Below, piece after piece: positions 1 to 5,083 of a stretch of DNA of 5,083 nucleotides. Numbering within the stretch: the first letter of the stretch is position 1; each line of letters starts with the position of its first letter. The position numbers and the translations under genes are program-made. Source of the stretch: UBA9554 sp038205135. GTDB taxonomy: Bacteria; Pseudomonadota; Alphaproteobacteria; Rhodobacterales; Rhodobacteraceae. The DNA lies in contig JBBRCF010000192.1 in assembly GCA_038205135.1 (NCBI GenBank), positions 1 to 5,083 on the forward strand, given 5' to 3'. Under the pieces are notes generated by a model that was not told the origin of the DNA, did no database searches, and was given only the letters and a program-made list of their open reading frames with translations.

Positions 1-5
1 AAATA

Positions 6-36
6 CCCCGGGGAGCGCGAGGGGCTGGCCCCTCGC
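6..36 (-). terminator. Hairpin terminator downstream of fumC
   Basis: Reading the minus strand, 20 bp after the fumC stop there is a perfect 8-bp stem, GCGAGGGG / CCCCTCGC (36-29 with 24-17), closed by a CCAG tetraloop. It is followed by a second self-complementary block, CCCCGGGG (13-6), and then TATTT at the window edge. The position and stem strength suit a transcription end for fumC. There is no run of T directly after the first stem, so it is not a textbook intrinsic terminator; the short T-rich end follows the second block. Confidence 0.6.
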
Positions 37-56
37 CCTTCTGCATCAGCCCAATA

Positions 57-1463
57 TCAATCCTTGGGCCCGATCATGTCTTCGGGGCGCACGATGCGGT
101 CAAAGGTTTCGCCATCGACATAGCCCAGCGCGATGGCTTCCTCGCGCAGCGTGGTGCCGTTCTTGTGCGCTGTCTTGGCCACCTTGGTCGCGGCGTCGTA
201 ACCGATTGTGGGGGCCAGCGCGGTCACCAGCATCAGCGATTCCTTCATCAGCTTTTCGATGCGCGGGATGTTGGCCTGCGTGCCGACCACCATGTTGTCG
301 GTGAAACTGCCTGCCGCATCACCCAGCAACTGCATGGATTGCAACACGTTATAGGACATCATCGGGTTGTAGACGTTCAATTCGAAATGGCCCTGCGACC
401 CGGCAAAACCCACGGCGGCGTCATTGCCCATGACCTGTGCGCAGACCATCGTCAGCGCCTCGGCCTGCGTCGGGTTGACCTTGCCCGGCATGATCGACGA
501 TCCAGGTTCGTTTTCCGGCAGGATCAATTCGCCCAGACCGGAACGGGGGCCGGACCCCAGCAACCGCATGTCATTGGCGATCTTGAACAGGCTGGCCGCG
601 ACGGTTTTCAACGCACCCGAAAACATCACCATCGCGTCATGCGCGGCCAGCGCCTCGAACTTGTTCGGCGCCGTGACAAATGGCAATTCGGTGATTGCCG
701 CGATTTCCGCCGCGACGTTTTCGGCGAACCCCTTGCGGGTGTTCAGGCCGGTGCCCACCGCCGTGCCGCCCTGCGCCAGTTCGTAGATGTCGGGCAGGCA
801 CATTTCCACCCGCGCGATGCCCTTGGCGACCTGATGGGCGTAACCGCCGAATTCCTGACCCAGCGTCAGCGGCGTGGCGTCCTGCGTATGGGTGCGGCCG
901 ATCTTGATGATGTCCTTGAATTCAAGGGACTTGGCCGCCAGCGCCGCGTGCAGCTTGTGCAGCCCCGGCAGCAGCACATCGCGCGCCATCATGCCGATGG
1001 CGACGTGCATCGCGGTGGGAAACGTGTCGTTCGACGATTGTCCCATGTTGACATGGTCGTTGGGGTGCACGGGTTTTTTCGATCCCATCTCGCCGCCCAG
1101 CATTTCGATAGCACGGTTGGAAATCACCTCGTTGGCATTCATGTTCGATTGGGTTCCCGACCCGGTCTGCCAGACCACCAGCGGGAAATTGTCATCGAAT
1201 TTGCCGTCGATAACCTCTTGTGCGGCGGCCTGAATGGCGCGCGACAGCGTGTGGTCCAGATCACCGAAGCCTTGGTTGACGACGGCTGCGGCCATTTTGA
1301 TCACGCCCAGCGCGCGGATGATCGCCACCGGCTGGCGTTCCCAGCCGATCGGAAAGTTGATGATCGACCGCTGCGTCTGCGCGCCCCAGTATTTGTCGCC
1401 GTCTACATCCAGCGGACCAAAGCTGTCGGTTTCCGTACGGGTCGAATGGCGGATCGCGGTCAT
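57..1463 (-). CDS. fumC: Class II fumarate hydratase (fumarase C)
   Basis: Catalyses the reversible hydration of fumarate to L-malate in the TCA cycle; class II enzymes are iron-free, oxygen-stable cytosolic homotetramers. The 468-residue length is normal for the family. The superfamily signature GSSIMPGKVNP is at residues 321-331, with S322 matching the catalytic serine of E. coli FumC (S318). Other active-site blocks are also present: TGSGTQSNMN (100-109, T104), GQSSNDTFPT (141-150, S143/S144/N145) and GRTHTQDATP (189-198, H192 matching H188). They share a constant +4 offset from E. coli numbering, so the core is intact. The ATG at 1463 is preceded by AGAGG seven bases upstream. The gene begins 50 bp after the methyltransferase stop with no clear promoter between, so cotranscription is plausible. 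The GSGTQSNMN and fumarase-type signature favour fumarase over aspartase or argininosuccinate lyase; identity is very secure. Confidence 0.98.
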   Translation of the reverse strand: MTAIRHSTRTETDSFGPLDVDGDKYWGAQTQRSIINFPIGWERQPVAIIRALGVIKMAAAVVNQGFGDLDHTLSRAIQAAAQEVIDGKFDDNFPLVVWQTGSGTQSNMNANEVISNRAIEMLGGEMGSKKPVHPNDHVNMGQSSNDTFPTAMHVAIGMMARDVLLPGLHKLHAALAAKSLEFKDIIKIGRTHTQDATPLTLGQEFGGYAHQVAKGIARVEMCLPDIYELAQGGTAVGTGLNTRKGFAENVAAEIAAITELPFVTAPNKFEALAAHDAMVMFSGALKTVAASLFKIANDMRLLGSGPRSGLGELILPENEPGSSIMPGKVNPTQAEALTMVCAQVMGNDAAVGFAGSQGHFELNVYNPMMSYNVLQSMQLLGDAAGSFTDNMVVGTQANIPRIEKLMKESLMLVTALAPTIGYDAATKVAKTAHKNGTTLREEAIALGYVDGETFDRIVRPEDMIGPKD

Positions 1464-1513
1464 GGGGACACCTCTTGCAATGCGTCTCCGTCATACCCGA
1501 CCGGCGGCGATAA

Positions 1514-2071
1514 TCAATGCTGTCGACGGCGGAACACAAACACCCGTGCCGGCGGCAGATTGGCCCAGACGGTGCCGCGTTTGGTGGCCACCACGCCGAG
1601 TTCGCGCTGCACATCTTCGGGGATCGGCGCAGAGGGGCTGTAAGTGATCTGCACAAACACCCCGTCAGGCCGCATGACGCGAAACGACGGGCCGACGATT
1701 TCGCGCTGGATGGTCGGCCTCGCCAGCACCGGCACGCCGGAAATCACCGCGCCGACGTTCGTCAGGCCCAGTTTTTCAATTTCCTGCGCCGGGCGGTTTT
1801 CCACCCGCACGCCGGGGAATTTCGCGCGCAGCGTGTCGCAGAACCGTTCGTTCAGTTCCAGCAGCACCAGCCGTTCGGGGGCAATGCCGCGCGCCAGAAT
1901 GGCCTTGGTAAAGCTGCCGGTGCCCGGCCCGATTTCGACGATCGGGCCGGTCACATCCTCCAGCCCTTCGGTCATCAGCCGCGCGACTGCGGCGGAAGAT
2001 GGCGCGATCGCCGACACCTCGGTCGGACGGCGCAGCAATTCTCCCAGGAAAATGGCAAAGTCCTTGGCCAT
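1514..2071 (-). CDS. Class I SAM-dependent methyltransferase, PmtA-like (probable phospholipid N-methyltransferase)
   Basis: A 185-residue cytosolic protein with a class I methyltransferase fold. The SAM-binding glycine loop is VEIGPGTGSFT (residues 45-55), the acidic end of strand 2 is LLELNERF (70-77, E72), and a motif IV-like SGVPVL lies at 111-116. The N-terminus FLGELLRRPTEVSAIAPSS (8-26) resembles the amphipathic start of short Rhodobacter-type PmtA proteins, which methylate phosphatidylethanolamine toward phosphatidylcholine at the membrane. The late NLPPARVFVFRR (171-182) also fits that group. KsgA/Erm-type rRNA methylases share the glycine loop but have an N-[LIVM]-P-[FY] motif IV, not seen here. 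The ATG at 2071 has GGGGAG eight bases upstream. It lies 50 bp before fumC and after a 171-bp gap from sspB. The methyltransferase fold is sure; the lipid substrate is inferred from family resemblance and could be wrong. Confidence 0.88.
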   Translation of the reverse strand: MAKDFAIFLGELLRRPTEVSAIAPSSAAVARLMTEGLEDVTGPIVEIGPGTGSFTKAILARGIAPERLVLLELNERFCDTLRAKFPGVRVENRPAQEIEKLGLTNVGAVISGVPVLARPTIQREIVGPSFRVMRPDGVFVQITYSPSAPIPEDVQRELGVVATKRGTVWANLPPARVFVFRRRQH

Positions 2072-2160
2072 GTCGCAAGCTCCCCCTTCGCGTTGGCTGT
2101 TACAATGCCATATCCATGACGTAAGGGCATTTTGCGCAAGACCCGGCGGCCGCAGTTTAC

Positions 2161-2195
2161 AAAAAATTCACAGGCAGCGCGCAAAGGCAGCGCGC
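2161..2195 (-). terminator. Possible terminator of sspB formed by the repeats and a T6 run
   Basis: On the minus strand, two GCGCGC blocks (2195-2190 and 2182-2177) can form a 6-bp stem with a 7-base loop, and a TTTTTT run follows at 2166-2161. The gap of ten bases between stem and T run is longer than in a canonical intrinsic terminator, so this is only a weak proposal. Confidence 0.3.
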
Positions 2196-2224
2196 AAAGG
2201 CAGCGCGCAAAGGCAGGTCGCAAG
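2173..2224. repeat. 13-bp tandem repeat, three perfect copies plus one degenerate
   Basis: The unit GGCAGCGCGCAAA occurs head to tail at 2173-2185, 2186-2198 and 2199-2211, with a degenerate fourth copy (GGCAGGTCGCAAG) at 2212-2224. Each perfect unit contains GCGCGC, so neighbouring copies can pair as 6-bp hairpins with a 7-base loop. The array begins 18 bp after the sspB stop. The 13-base period is not a multiple of three, which argues against a coding role. Confidence 0.9.
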
Positions 2225-2242
2225 GTGAGCACGAATGGCAGC

Positions 2243-2716
2243 CTATTTGCGGAAACGGTCCAGCTGCACGACCTGCGCGGCACTGCGGCCTTGCGCGCTA
2301 TCGGGGCCATTGGTCGGGTTGTCGGGCGGCGGGTCGTCATCGCCCTCGTCCTCCGCGTCGCCGTCATGGGTTTCGAACCGCAGGCCGAATTCCACCGACG
2401 GATCGACAAACGTCTTGATCGCGTCATAGGGGATATACAGCGGCTCTGGCTGGTCGCCGAAATTCAGTGTGATGAAAAACCCGTCATCCGTGACCTTCAG
2501 CTTGTCATACCAGTTCTGCATCACCACGGTCATTTCCGCAGGATAACGATCCTTCAGCCAATCGGCCATTTGCACCTGCGGGTCGCGGGTGTCGAACATG
2601 ATGAAGAAATGATGCACACCGGGCAGGCCATGGGCCTCGACATCCCGCAGCACCTGCTGGATCAACCCGCGCATCGCGCGGTGCATCAGCTTGCCGTAAT
2701 CAATTGTGCGGGCCAT
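2243..2716 (-). CDS. sspB: ClpXP protease specificity-enhancing factor SspB (alphaproteobacterial type)
   Basis: A 157-residue cytosolic adaptor that binds the ssrA tag and tethers tagged proteins to ClpX for degradation by ClpXP. The SspB fold covers about residues 5-115: an N-terminal helix (IDYGKLMHRAMRGLIQQVL, 5-23), GVHHFFIMFDTRDPQVQM (33-50), and WYDKLKVTDDGFFITLNFG (69-87) followed by EPLYIPYDAI (91-100), the region that forms the tag-binding groove. It is followed by an acidic, Pro/Asp-rich flexible linker (116-140) and a short basic tail, VVQLDRFRK (149-157), which matches the position and style of the ClpX-docking module. Length is normal for the alphaproteobacterial form. The ATG at 2716 has GGGAG about seven bases upstream. 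It is preceded by chrA after a 77-bp gap and lies in the same window as ssrA, whose product makes its substrate. Identity is secure. Confidence 0.96.
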   Translation of the reverse strand: MARTIDYGKLMHRAMRGLIQQVLRDVEAHGLPGVHHFFIMFDTRDPQVQMADWLKDRYPAEMTVVMQNWYDKLKVTDDGFFITLNFGDQPEPLYIPYDAIKTFVDPSVEFGLRFETHDGDAEDEGDDDPPPDNPTNGPDSAQGRSAAQVVQLDRFRK

Positions 2717-2739
2717 CGTCGTCTCCCTGCCTTGGATCA

Positions 2740-2767
2740 AGCATAGGGGATTCGGAACAAAACGAAA
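2740..2767 (-). promoter_or_regulatory. Weak candidate promoter for sspB
   Basis: In the 77-bp gap after chrA the minus strand has TATGCT (2745-2740) as a plausible -10 and TTTCGT (2767-2762) as a poor -35, with a 16-bp spacer. The predicted start would leave a leader of about 17 bases containing the GGGAG ribosome binding site. The -35 matches TTGACA at only two of six positions. A separate promoter for sspB makes sense because chrBA is functionally unrelated. Confidence 0.3.
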
Positions 2768-2793
2768 GACCGGGAGAAGCCGAAACTTTGCGG

Positions 2794-4032
2794 TCACACC
2801 ACCAGATGCAGCGCAACGCCAGCGCCAGCCATCAAGGTCAGCGTCACCGCGATGCCCTGCCGCAGCGGTCCCATCAGCAAAGCGGCCAGCGCCACCAGCG
2901 CCAGAGCCTGCGGGTGCAGGGTCGACCAGACCGGCAGCGGACCCAGCCGCGTCGCATCGACTGTGGCAAAGATCACATGCAGCGCAAACCACAGCGCAAG
3001 GTTGAGGATCACCCCCACCACCGCCGCCGTGATCGCCGCCAGCGCACCTTTCAGCCGGGGCCGCGCCATGATCCAGTCCACATAGGGGGCGCCCGCAAAG
3101 ATCCACAGGAAACACGGCACAAAAGTGGACCATAGAGCCACACCCGCCGCCGCCACGGCCAGCGCGACGCCACCTTTGGCGTACCCCGCCAGATACGCCA
3201 CGAATTCCGTCACCAGAATCAACGGCCCCGGCGTGGTTTCCGCCAGCCCCAGCGCGTCGATCATCTGTTCCGTGGTGATCCAGCCCATGTCCGTCACCAC
3301 CGTCTGCGTCATCCAGGCCAGCACCGAATATGCCCCGCCAAAGGTGACGACCGCCAGTTGCGAAAAGAACAGCGCCACATCCCACAGGAAATCCTGCCCG
3401 AATACCGGCAGCAGCAACAGCGGGCCGACCCACAGCCCGCCCCAGATCGCGACTGTGCGCAGCGTATCGCGGTGCGCGGGCAGCGGCACGGGTTGTCCGG
3501 TGACACTGGCGCTGGTCAACAGCCCGTACAATCCCGCAGCCGCGATGATCAGCGGAAACGGCAGGCCAAGCACAAAGATGCAAAAAAACGCCAGCGCGGC
3601 AATGGCCAAGGCCGCTTGCCCGGTCAGCGCGCGTTTCGACAGCTTGTGCAACGCCTGAACCACGATCACCACAACGGCGGCCTGAATGCCGGTAAATGCA
3701 GCCTGCACAATCGGTTGCGCTCCATAGCTGACGTAAAAAAACGCCAAAGCAAGGATCAGCATCGCGCCCGGCAGCACAAACAGCAGCCCAGCCAGCAGCC
3801 CGCCCGGCACCCCGCGCAACCGCCAGCCGGCAAAGGTCGCCAGTTGCATCGCTTCGGGTCCCGGCAAAAGCATGCAGAACGACAGCGACGATAGGAACGA
3901 TTTCTCGTCCATCCAGCCGTGCCGGTCCACCAGCTCGCGGTGCATCAGCGCGATCTGCGCGGCCGGCCCGCCGAAACTCAGCAATCCGATGCGGCCGAAC
4001 ACCTGGAACATTTCCGACCAGGACGGGGTCAT
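2794..4032 (-). CDS. chrA: Chromate efflux transporter ChrA (CHR family, two-domain)
   Basis: An inner-membrane transporter that exports chromate and confers resistance. The 412 residues are the usual size of the long-chain CHR proteins, which carry two homologous CHR domains. The first domain opens with VFGRIGLLSFGGPAAQ (11-26), then HRELVDRHGWMDEKSF (31-46) and LLPGPEAMQLATFAGW (55-70). The second repeats the pattern as FFSQLAVVTFGGAYSVL (222-238), MGWITTEQMIDAL (249-261) and AETTPGPLILVTEFVAY (264-280). Many hydrophobic stretches, for example 78-102, 118-127, 140-172, 196-212 and 285-313, indicate a polytopic membrane protein. The start is set at the ATG at 4032, which overlaps the chrB stop (ATGA); a TTG at 4053 would extend it by seven residues but lies within chrB and has no better ribosome site. 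GGGGGT lies about six bases upstream. Overlap with chrB implies coupled translation. Confidence 0.96.
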   Translation of the reverse strand: MTPSWSEMFQVFGRIGLLSFGGPAAQIALMHRELVDRHGWMDEKSFLSSLSFCMLLPGPEAMQLATFAGWRLRGVPGGLLAGLLFVLPGAMLILALAFFYVSYGAQPIVQAAFTGIQAAVVVIVVQALHKLSKRALTGQAALAIAALAFFCIFVLGLPFPLIIAAAGLYGLLTSASVTGQPVPLPAHRDTLRTVAIWGGLWVGPLLLLPVFGQDFLWDVALFFSQLAVVTFGGAYSVLAWMTQTVVTDMGWITTEQMIDALGLAETTPGPLILVTEFVAYLAGYAKGGVALAVAAAGVALWSTFVPCFLWIFAGAPYVDWIMARPRLKGALAAITAAVVGVILNLALWFALHVIFATVDATRLGPLPVWSTLHPQALALVALAALLMGPLRQGIAVTLTLMAGAGVALHLVV

Positions 4033-4823
4033 GCCGGGACCCCCGCAGGCCAATCGTGACCCTCATCAAACCCGTCGCGCGCCCAGCGATACAGCGCGTC
4101 GTAAACGGTCATTGCGGCCTCCAGCTGCGCCAGATCGTCCTTGAACATGCGCGACAGCCCGACGGACATCGCCAGCAGGCCGGTAGCCTGCGGGGCCAGT
4201 GCGTGGCGGTCGGTATCGGCGGCACGCACCACGGTCGCCAGCCGGTCCAGCGCGGGATGCGACAGGCCGAATTCGGCCACCAGCGTGTCAAAGGTGCAGG
4301 TGTCGCCCCGGTGCGAATATTCCACACCGTCGATGTCAAAAGGCGTGGCTCCGAACCGTTCGGCAACGGCGGCGACCTCGGTGGGGGCAACGAACATGAA
4401 CCGCGCATGCGGCGCGATGAACCGGCGGATCAGCCAGGGGCAAGCGATGCGGTCGATCCTGGGCCGATGCCGCGTGACCCATAAACCAGCCCCGTCCAAC
4501 CGCGCGATGGGGGTCAGCGGCAGGTCCGCGGCCGCCCATGCCAGATTGCCGCCAGCCAGCACCTCGGCGGCCATGCCGTGGCTGCGCAACATGGCGGCGG
4601 CACCTTCGGACAGTTTCTTGCCGCCGTGGCAGATCACGACAGCGCGCCCGCCCGGTTGGGTAAATTGGACGACGTCCTGATGCGGCGATGCGATGGCCGT
4701 GGGGATCCGGCGCGGATCAAGCGCGACATCTTCTGGCAGGGTCACGTCGATCACAACCGGCGCGTCCGGTGTACCGATCAGGCGAAAAAGTTGCGCGGGG
4801 GAAATCTGGCCGTATCCGGGCAT
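4029..4823 (-). CDS. chrB: Chromate resistance protein ChrB with N-terminal rhodanese domain
   Basis: A 264-residue cytosolic protein combining two modules. Residues about 5-105 form a rhodanese-like domain: VVIDVTLPED (23-32), then the active-site loop VICHGGKK (63-70) with C65 as the presumed persulfide cysteine, and EVLAGGNLAW (87-96). Residues about 114-250 form the ChrB C-terminal domain: WVTRHRPRIDRIACPWLIRR (115-134), then PFDIDGVEYSHRGDTCTFD (161-179), RAADTD (200-205), APQATGLLAMSVGLS (210-224) and YDALYRWARD (241-250). ChrB proteins accompany ChrA and have been described as chromate-responsive regulators or as accessory resistance proteins; which applies here cannot be read from the sequence. 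Two adjacent ATGs (4826 and 4823) are possible starts; the second is preferred because AAGGA lies seven bases upstream. A GTG at 4907 is unlikely since it would fall inside the candidate promoter. It ends in the 4-bp overlap with chrA. Confidence 0.93.
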   Translation of the reverse strand: MPGYGQISPAQLFRLIGTPDAPVVIDVTLPEDVALDPRRIPTAIASPHQDVVQFTQPGGRAVVICHGGKKLSEGAAAMLRSHGMAAEVLAGGNLAWAAADLPLTPIARLDGAGLWVTRHRPRIDRIACPWLIRRFIAPHARFMFVAPTEVAAVAERFGATPFDIDGVEYSHRGDTCTFDTLVAEFGLSHPALDRLATVVRAADTDRHALAPQATGLLAMSVGLSRMFKDDLAQLEAAMTVYDALYRWARDGFDEGHDWPAGVPA

Positions 4824-4884
4824 CATGGCATCCTTGGTTGCAGGAACAAAGATGCGACGCTTGGGCCGGAGCCTCACGGGGCGC

Positions 4885-4894
4885 GTTCGCGAAC
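4885..4894. promoter_or_regulatory. 10-bp perfect palindrome, possible operator
   Basis: GTTCGCGAAC is a perfect 10-bp palindrome in the chrB leader, flanked by GGG on one side and CGCGCCCC on the other. It lies about 7-16 bases after the predicted transcription start, where a dimeric repressor would block transcription. No regulator binding this site can be named from the sequence. Confidence 0.35.
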
Positions 4895-4906
4895 CCCATG
4901 GCGACA

Positions 4907-4934
4907 CCGATAAGGCACGCAGCGGTTATGTCAA
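4907..4934 (-). promoter_or_regulatory. chrB: Candidate sigma-70 promoter for chrBA
   Basis: On the minus strand a perfect TTGACA (4934-4929) is followed after 16 bp by TATCGG (4912-4907). The -10 matches the consensus at three of six positions. Transcription would start near 4900, giving a leader of about 77 bases before chrB. It lies directly after the tmRNA gene's 3' end, so chrBA need not depend on ssrA transcription. Confidence 0.55.
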
Positions 4935-4944
4935 GCGGGTGAAA

Positions 4945-5083
4945 GTGCAGGCTTCTGTTGCCAGGTGCCTGCGAACCCCGCCTTACGCTGCTAGGCGCAA
5001 GGACTTCAGATTTGGTATTTCGGACCGCTTACGCGGCCAGAGCCACCGGAGCATGATTGTCATTGGCAATTATGCGATTTGCA
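4945..5083 (-). ncRNA. ssrA: tmRNA (ssrA), alphaproteobacterial permuted type, coding piece, partial at the window edge
   Basis: tmRNA frees ribosomes stalled on broken mRNA and adds a degradation tag. On the minus strand 5067-5029 reads ANDNHAPVALAA followed by TAA, a typical alphaproteobacterial ssrA tag ending in the LAA that ClpX recognises. The stop codon lies in the GTAA tetraloop of a 6-bp hairpin, GGCCGC/GCGGTC (5038-5023), matching helix P5 of known tmRNAs. Further on are an 8-bp hairpin CCTTGCGC/GCGTAAGG (5002-4981) and the 3' end block GGGGTTCGCAGGC with CCTGGCAACAG and closing GCCTGC (stem 4972-4967 with 4952-4947), which I recall as a hallmark of alphaproteobacterial tmRNA. In this lineage the gene is circularly permuted and matures into two pieces, with the acceptor part encoded first; that part would lie beyond 5083. 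The exact 3' end is approximate, and the last hairpin may also end transcription. Confidence 0.92.

Larger units (their letters stand above)
2072..2242. other. Intergenic region between sspB and the methyltransferase gene
   Basis: This 171-bp gap separates two minus-strand genes. From the sspB side it holds a 13-bp tandem repeat (listed separately), a T6 run on the minus strand (2166-2161), a GCGGCCGC palindrome (2146-2153) and a TTGCGCAA palindrome (2132-2139). A ribosome binding site for the methyltransferase follows. A promoter for the methyltransferase-fumC pair would be expected in 2080-2160, but I could not find a convincing -35/-10 pair at 16-18 bp spacing. Confidence 0.5.

Noticed and set aside
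165..1643. Long open frame (492 codons) on the plus strand opposite fumC
   Set aside because: It mirrors a highly conserved fumC frame; the translation is rich in Arg, His and Gln with no recognisable domain, as expected of an antisense shadow in GC-rich DNA.
2100..2130. Inverted segments TTAC/GTAA and ATGCC/GGCAT upstream of the methyltransferase gene
   Set aside because: The two pairs cross rather than nest, the stems are only four to five bases, and the loops are long, so no stable hairpin or clear operator is supported.
2146..2153. GCGGCCGC palindrome
   Set aside because: An eight-base self-complementary GC sequence is expected by chance in DNA of this composition and has no supporting context.
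2243..4069. 608-codon minus-strand frame running through chrA into sspB
   Set aside because: The C-terminal part is sspB in frame, but the rest is an alternative frame of chrA with Gly/Ala/Arg-rich shadow sequence; the sspB start at 2716 has its own ribosome binding site.
4824..4907. Upstream GTG start giving a 292-residue ChrB
   Set aside because: The extra 28 residues are Arg-rich and outside the rhodanese domain, the GTG lies in the candidate -10, and AAGGA sits at good spacing before the ATG at 4823.
4889..4979. Direct repeat GCGAACCCC at 4889-4897 and 4971-4979, considered as an attachment-site pair next to tmRNA
   Set aside because: Only nine bases, in GC-rich DNA, with nothing mobile between or beside the copies and no integrase in the window; chance is the simplest explanation.

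Overview
The window is a high-GC segment of what looks like an alphaproteobacterial chromosome, most likely Rhodobacterales (Roseobacter/Rhodobacter group). Three things point there: a permuted-type tmRNA gene whose tag reads ANDNHAPVALAA, an SspB of the alphaproteobacterial form (acidic linker and an FRK tail), and the general protein style and GC-rich codon use. All recognisable genes lie on the minus strand, so transcription runs from the right edge to the left.

In transcription order the layout is as follows. (1) At 5083-4945 is the 3' part of ssrA (tmRNA), the coding piece carrying the tag frame; the rest of the gene is outside the window. (2) A leader of about 120 bp follows, with a good candidate promoter and a 10-bp palindrome. 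(3) chrB (rhodanese plus ChrB domain) overlaps chrA (two-domain CHR-family chromate exporter) by ATGA, forming a tight chromate-resistance pair. (4) Next is sspB, the ClpXP adaptor for ssrA-tagged proteins. (5) A 171-bp intergenic region holds a 13-bp tandem repeat and a T tract. (6) A small class I SAM-dependent methyltransferase of the PmtA-like type comes next. (7) Last is fumC, class II fumarase, followed by a strong GC-rich hairpin that probably ends the transcript.

Two functional themes are interleaved. tmRNA and SspB belong to one pathway: tmRNA rescues stalled ribosomes and adds a degradation tag, and SspB delivers the tagged proteins to ClpXP. The chrBA pair sits between them and serves a different purpose, efflux of chromate. 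The methyltransferase and fumC are 50 bp apart in the same direction and may be cotranscribed; they are housekeeping functions in membrane lipid or other methylation and the TCA cycle. No transposase, integrase, CRISPR array, tRNA or rRNA was seen. I found no wholly unknown protein system; the least ordinary items are the two-piece-type tmRNA segment with its stop codon in a hairpin loop, the ssrA-chrBA-sspB arrangement, and the repeats and palindromes in the gaps.
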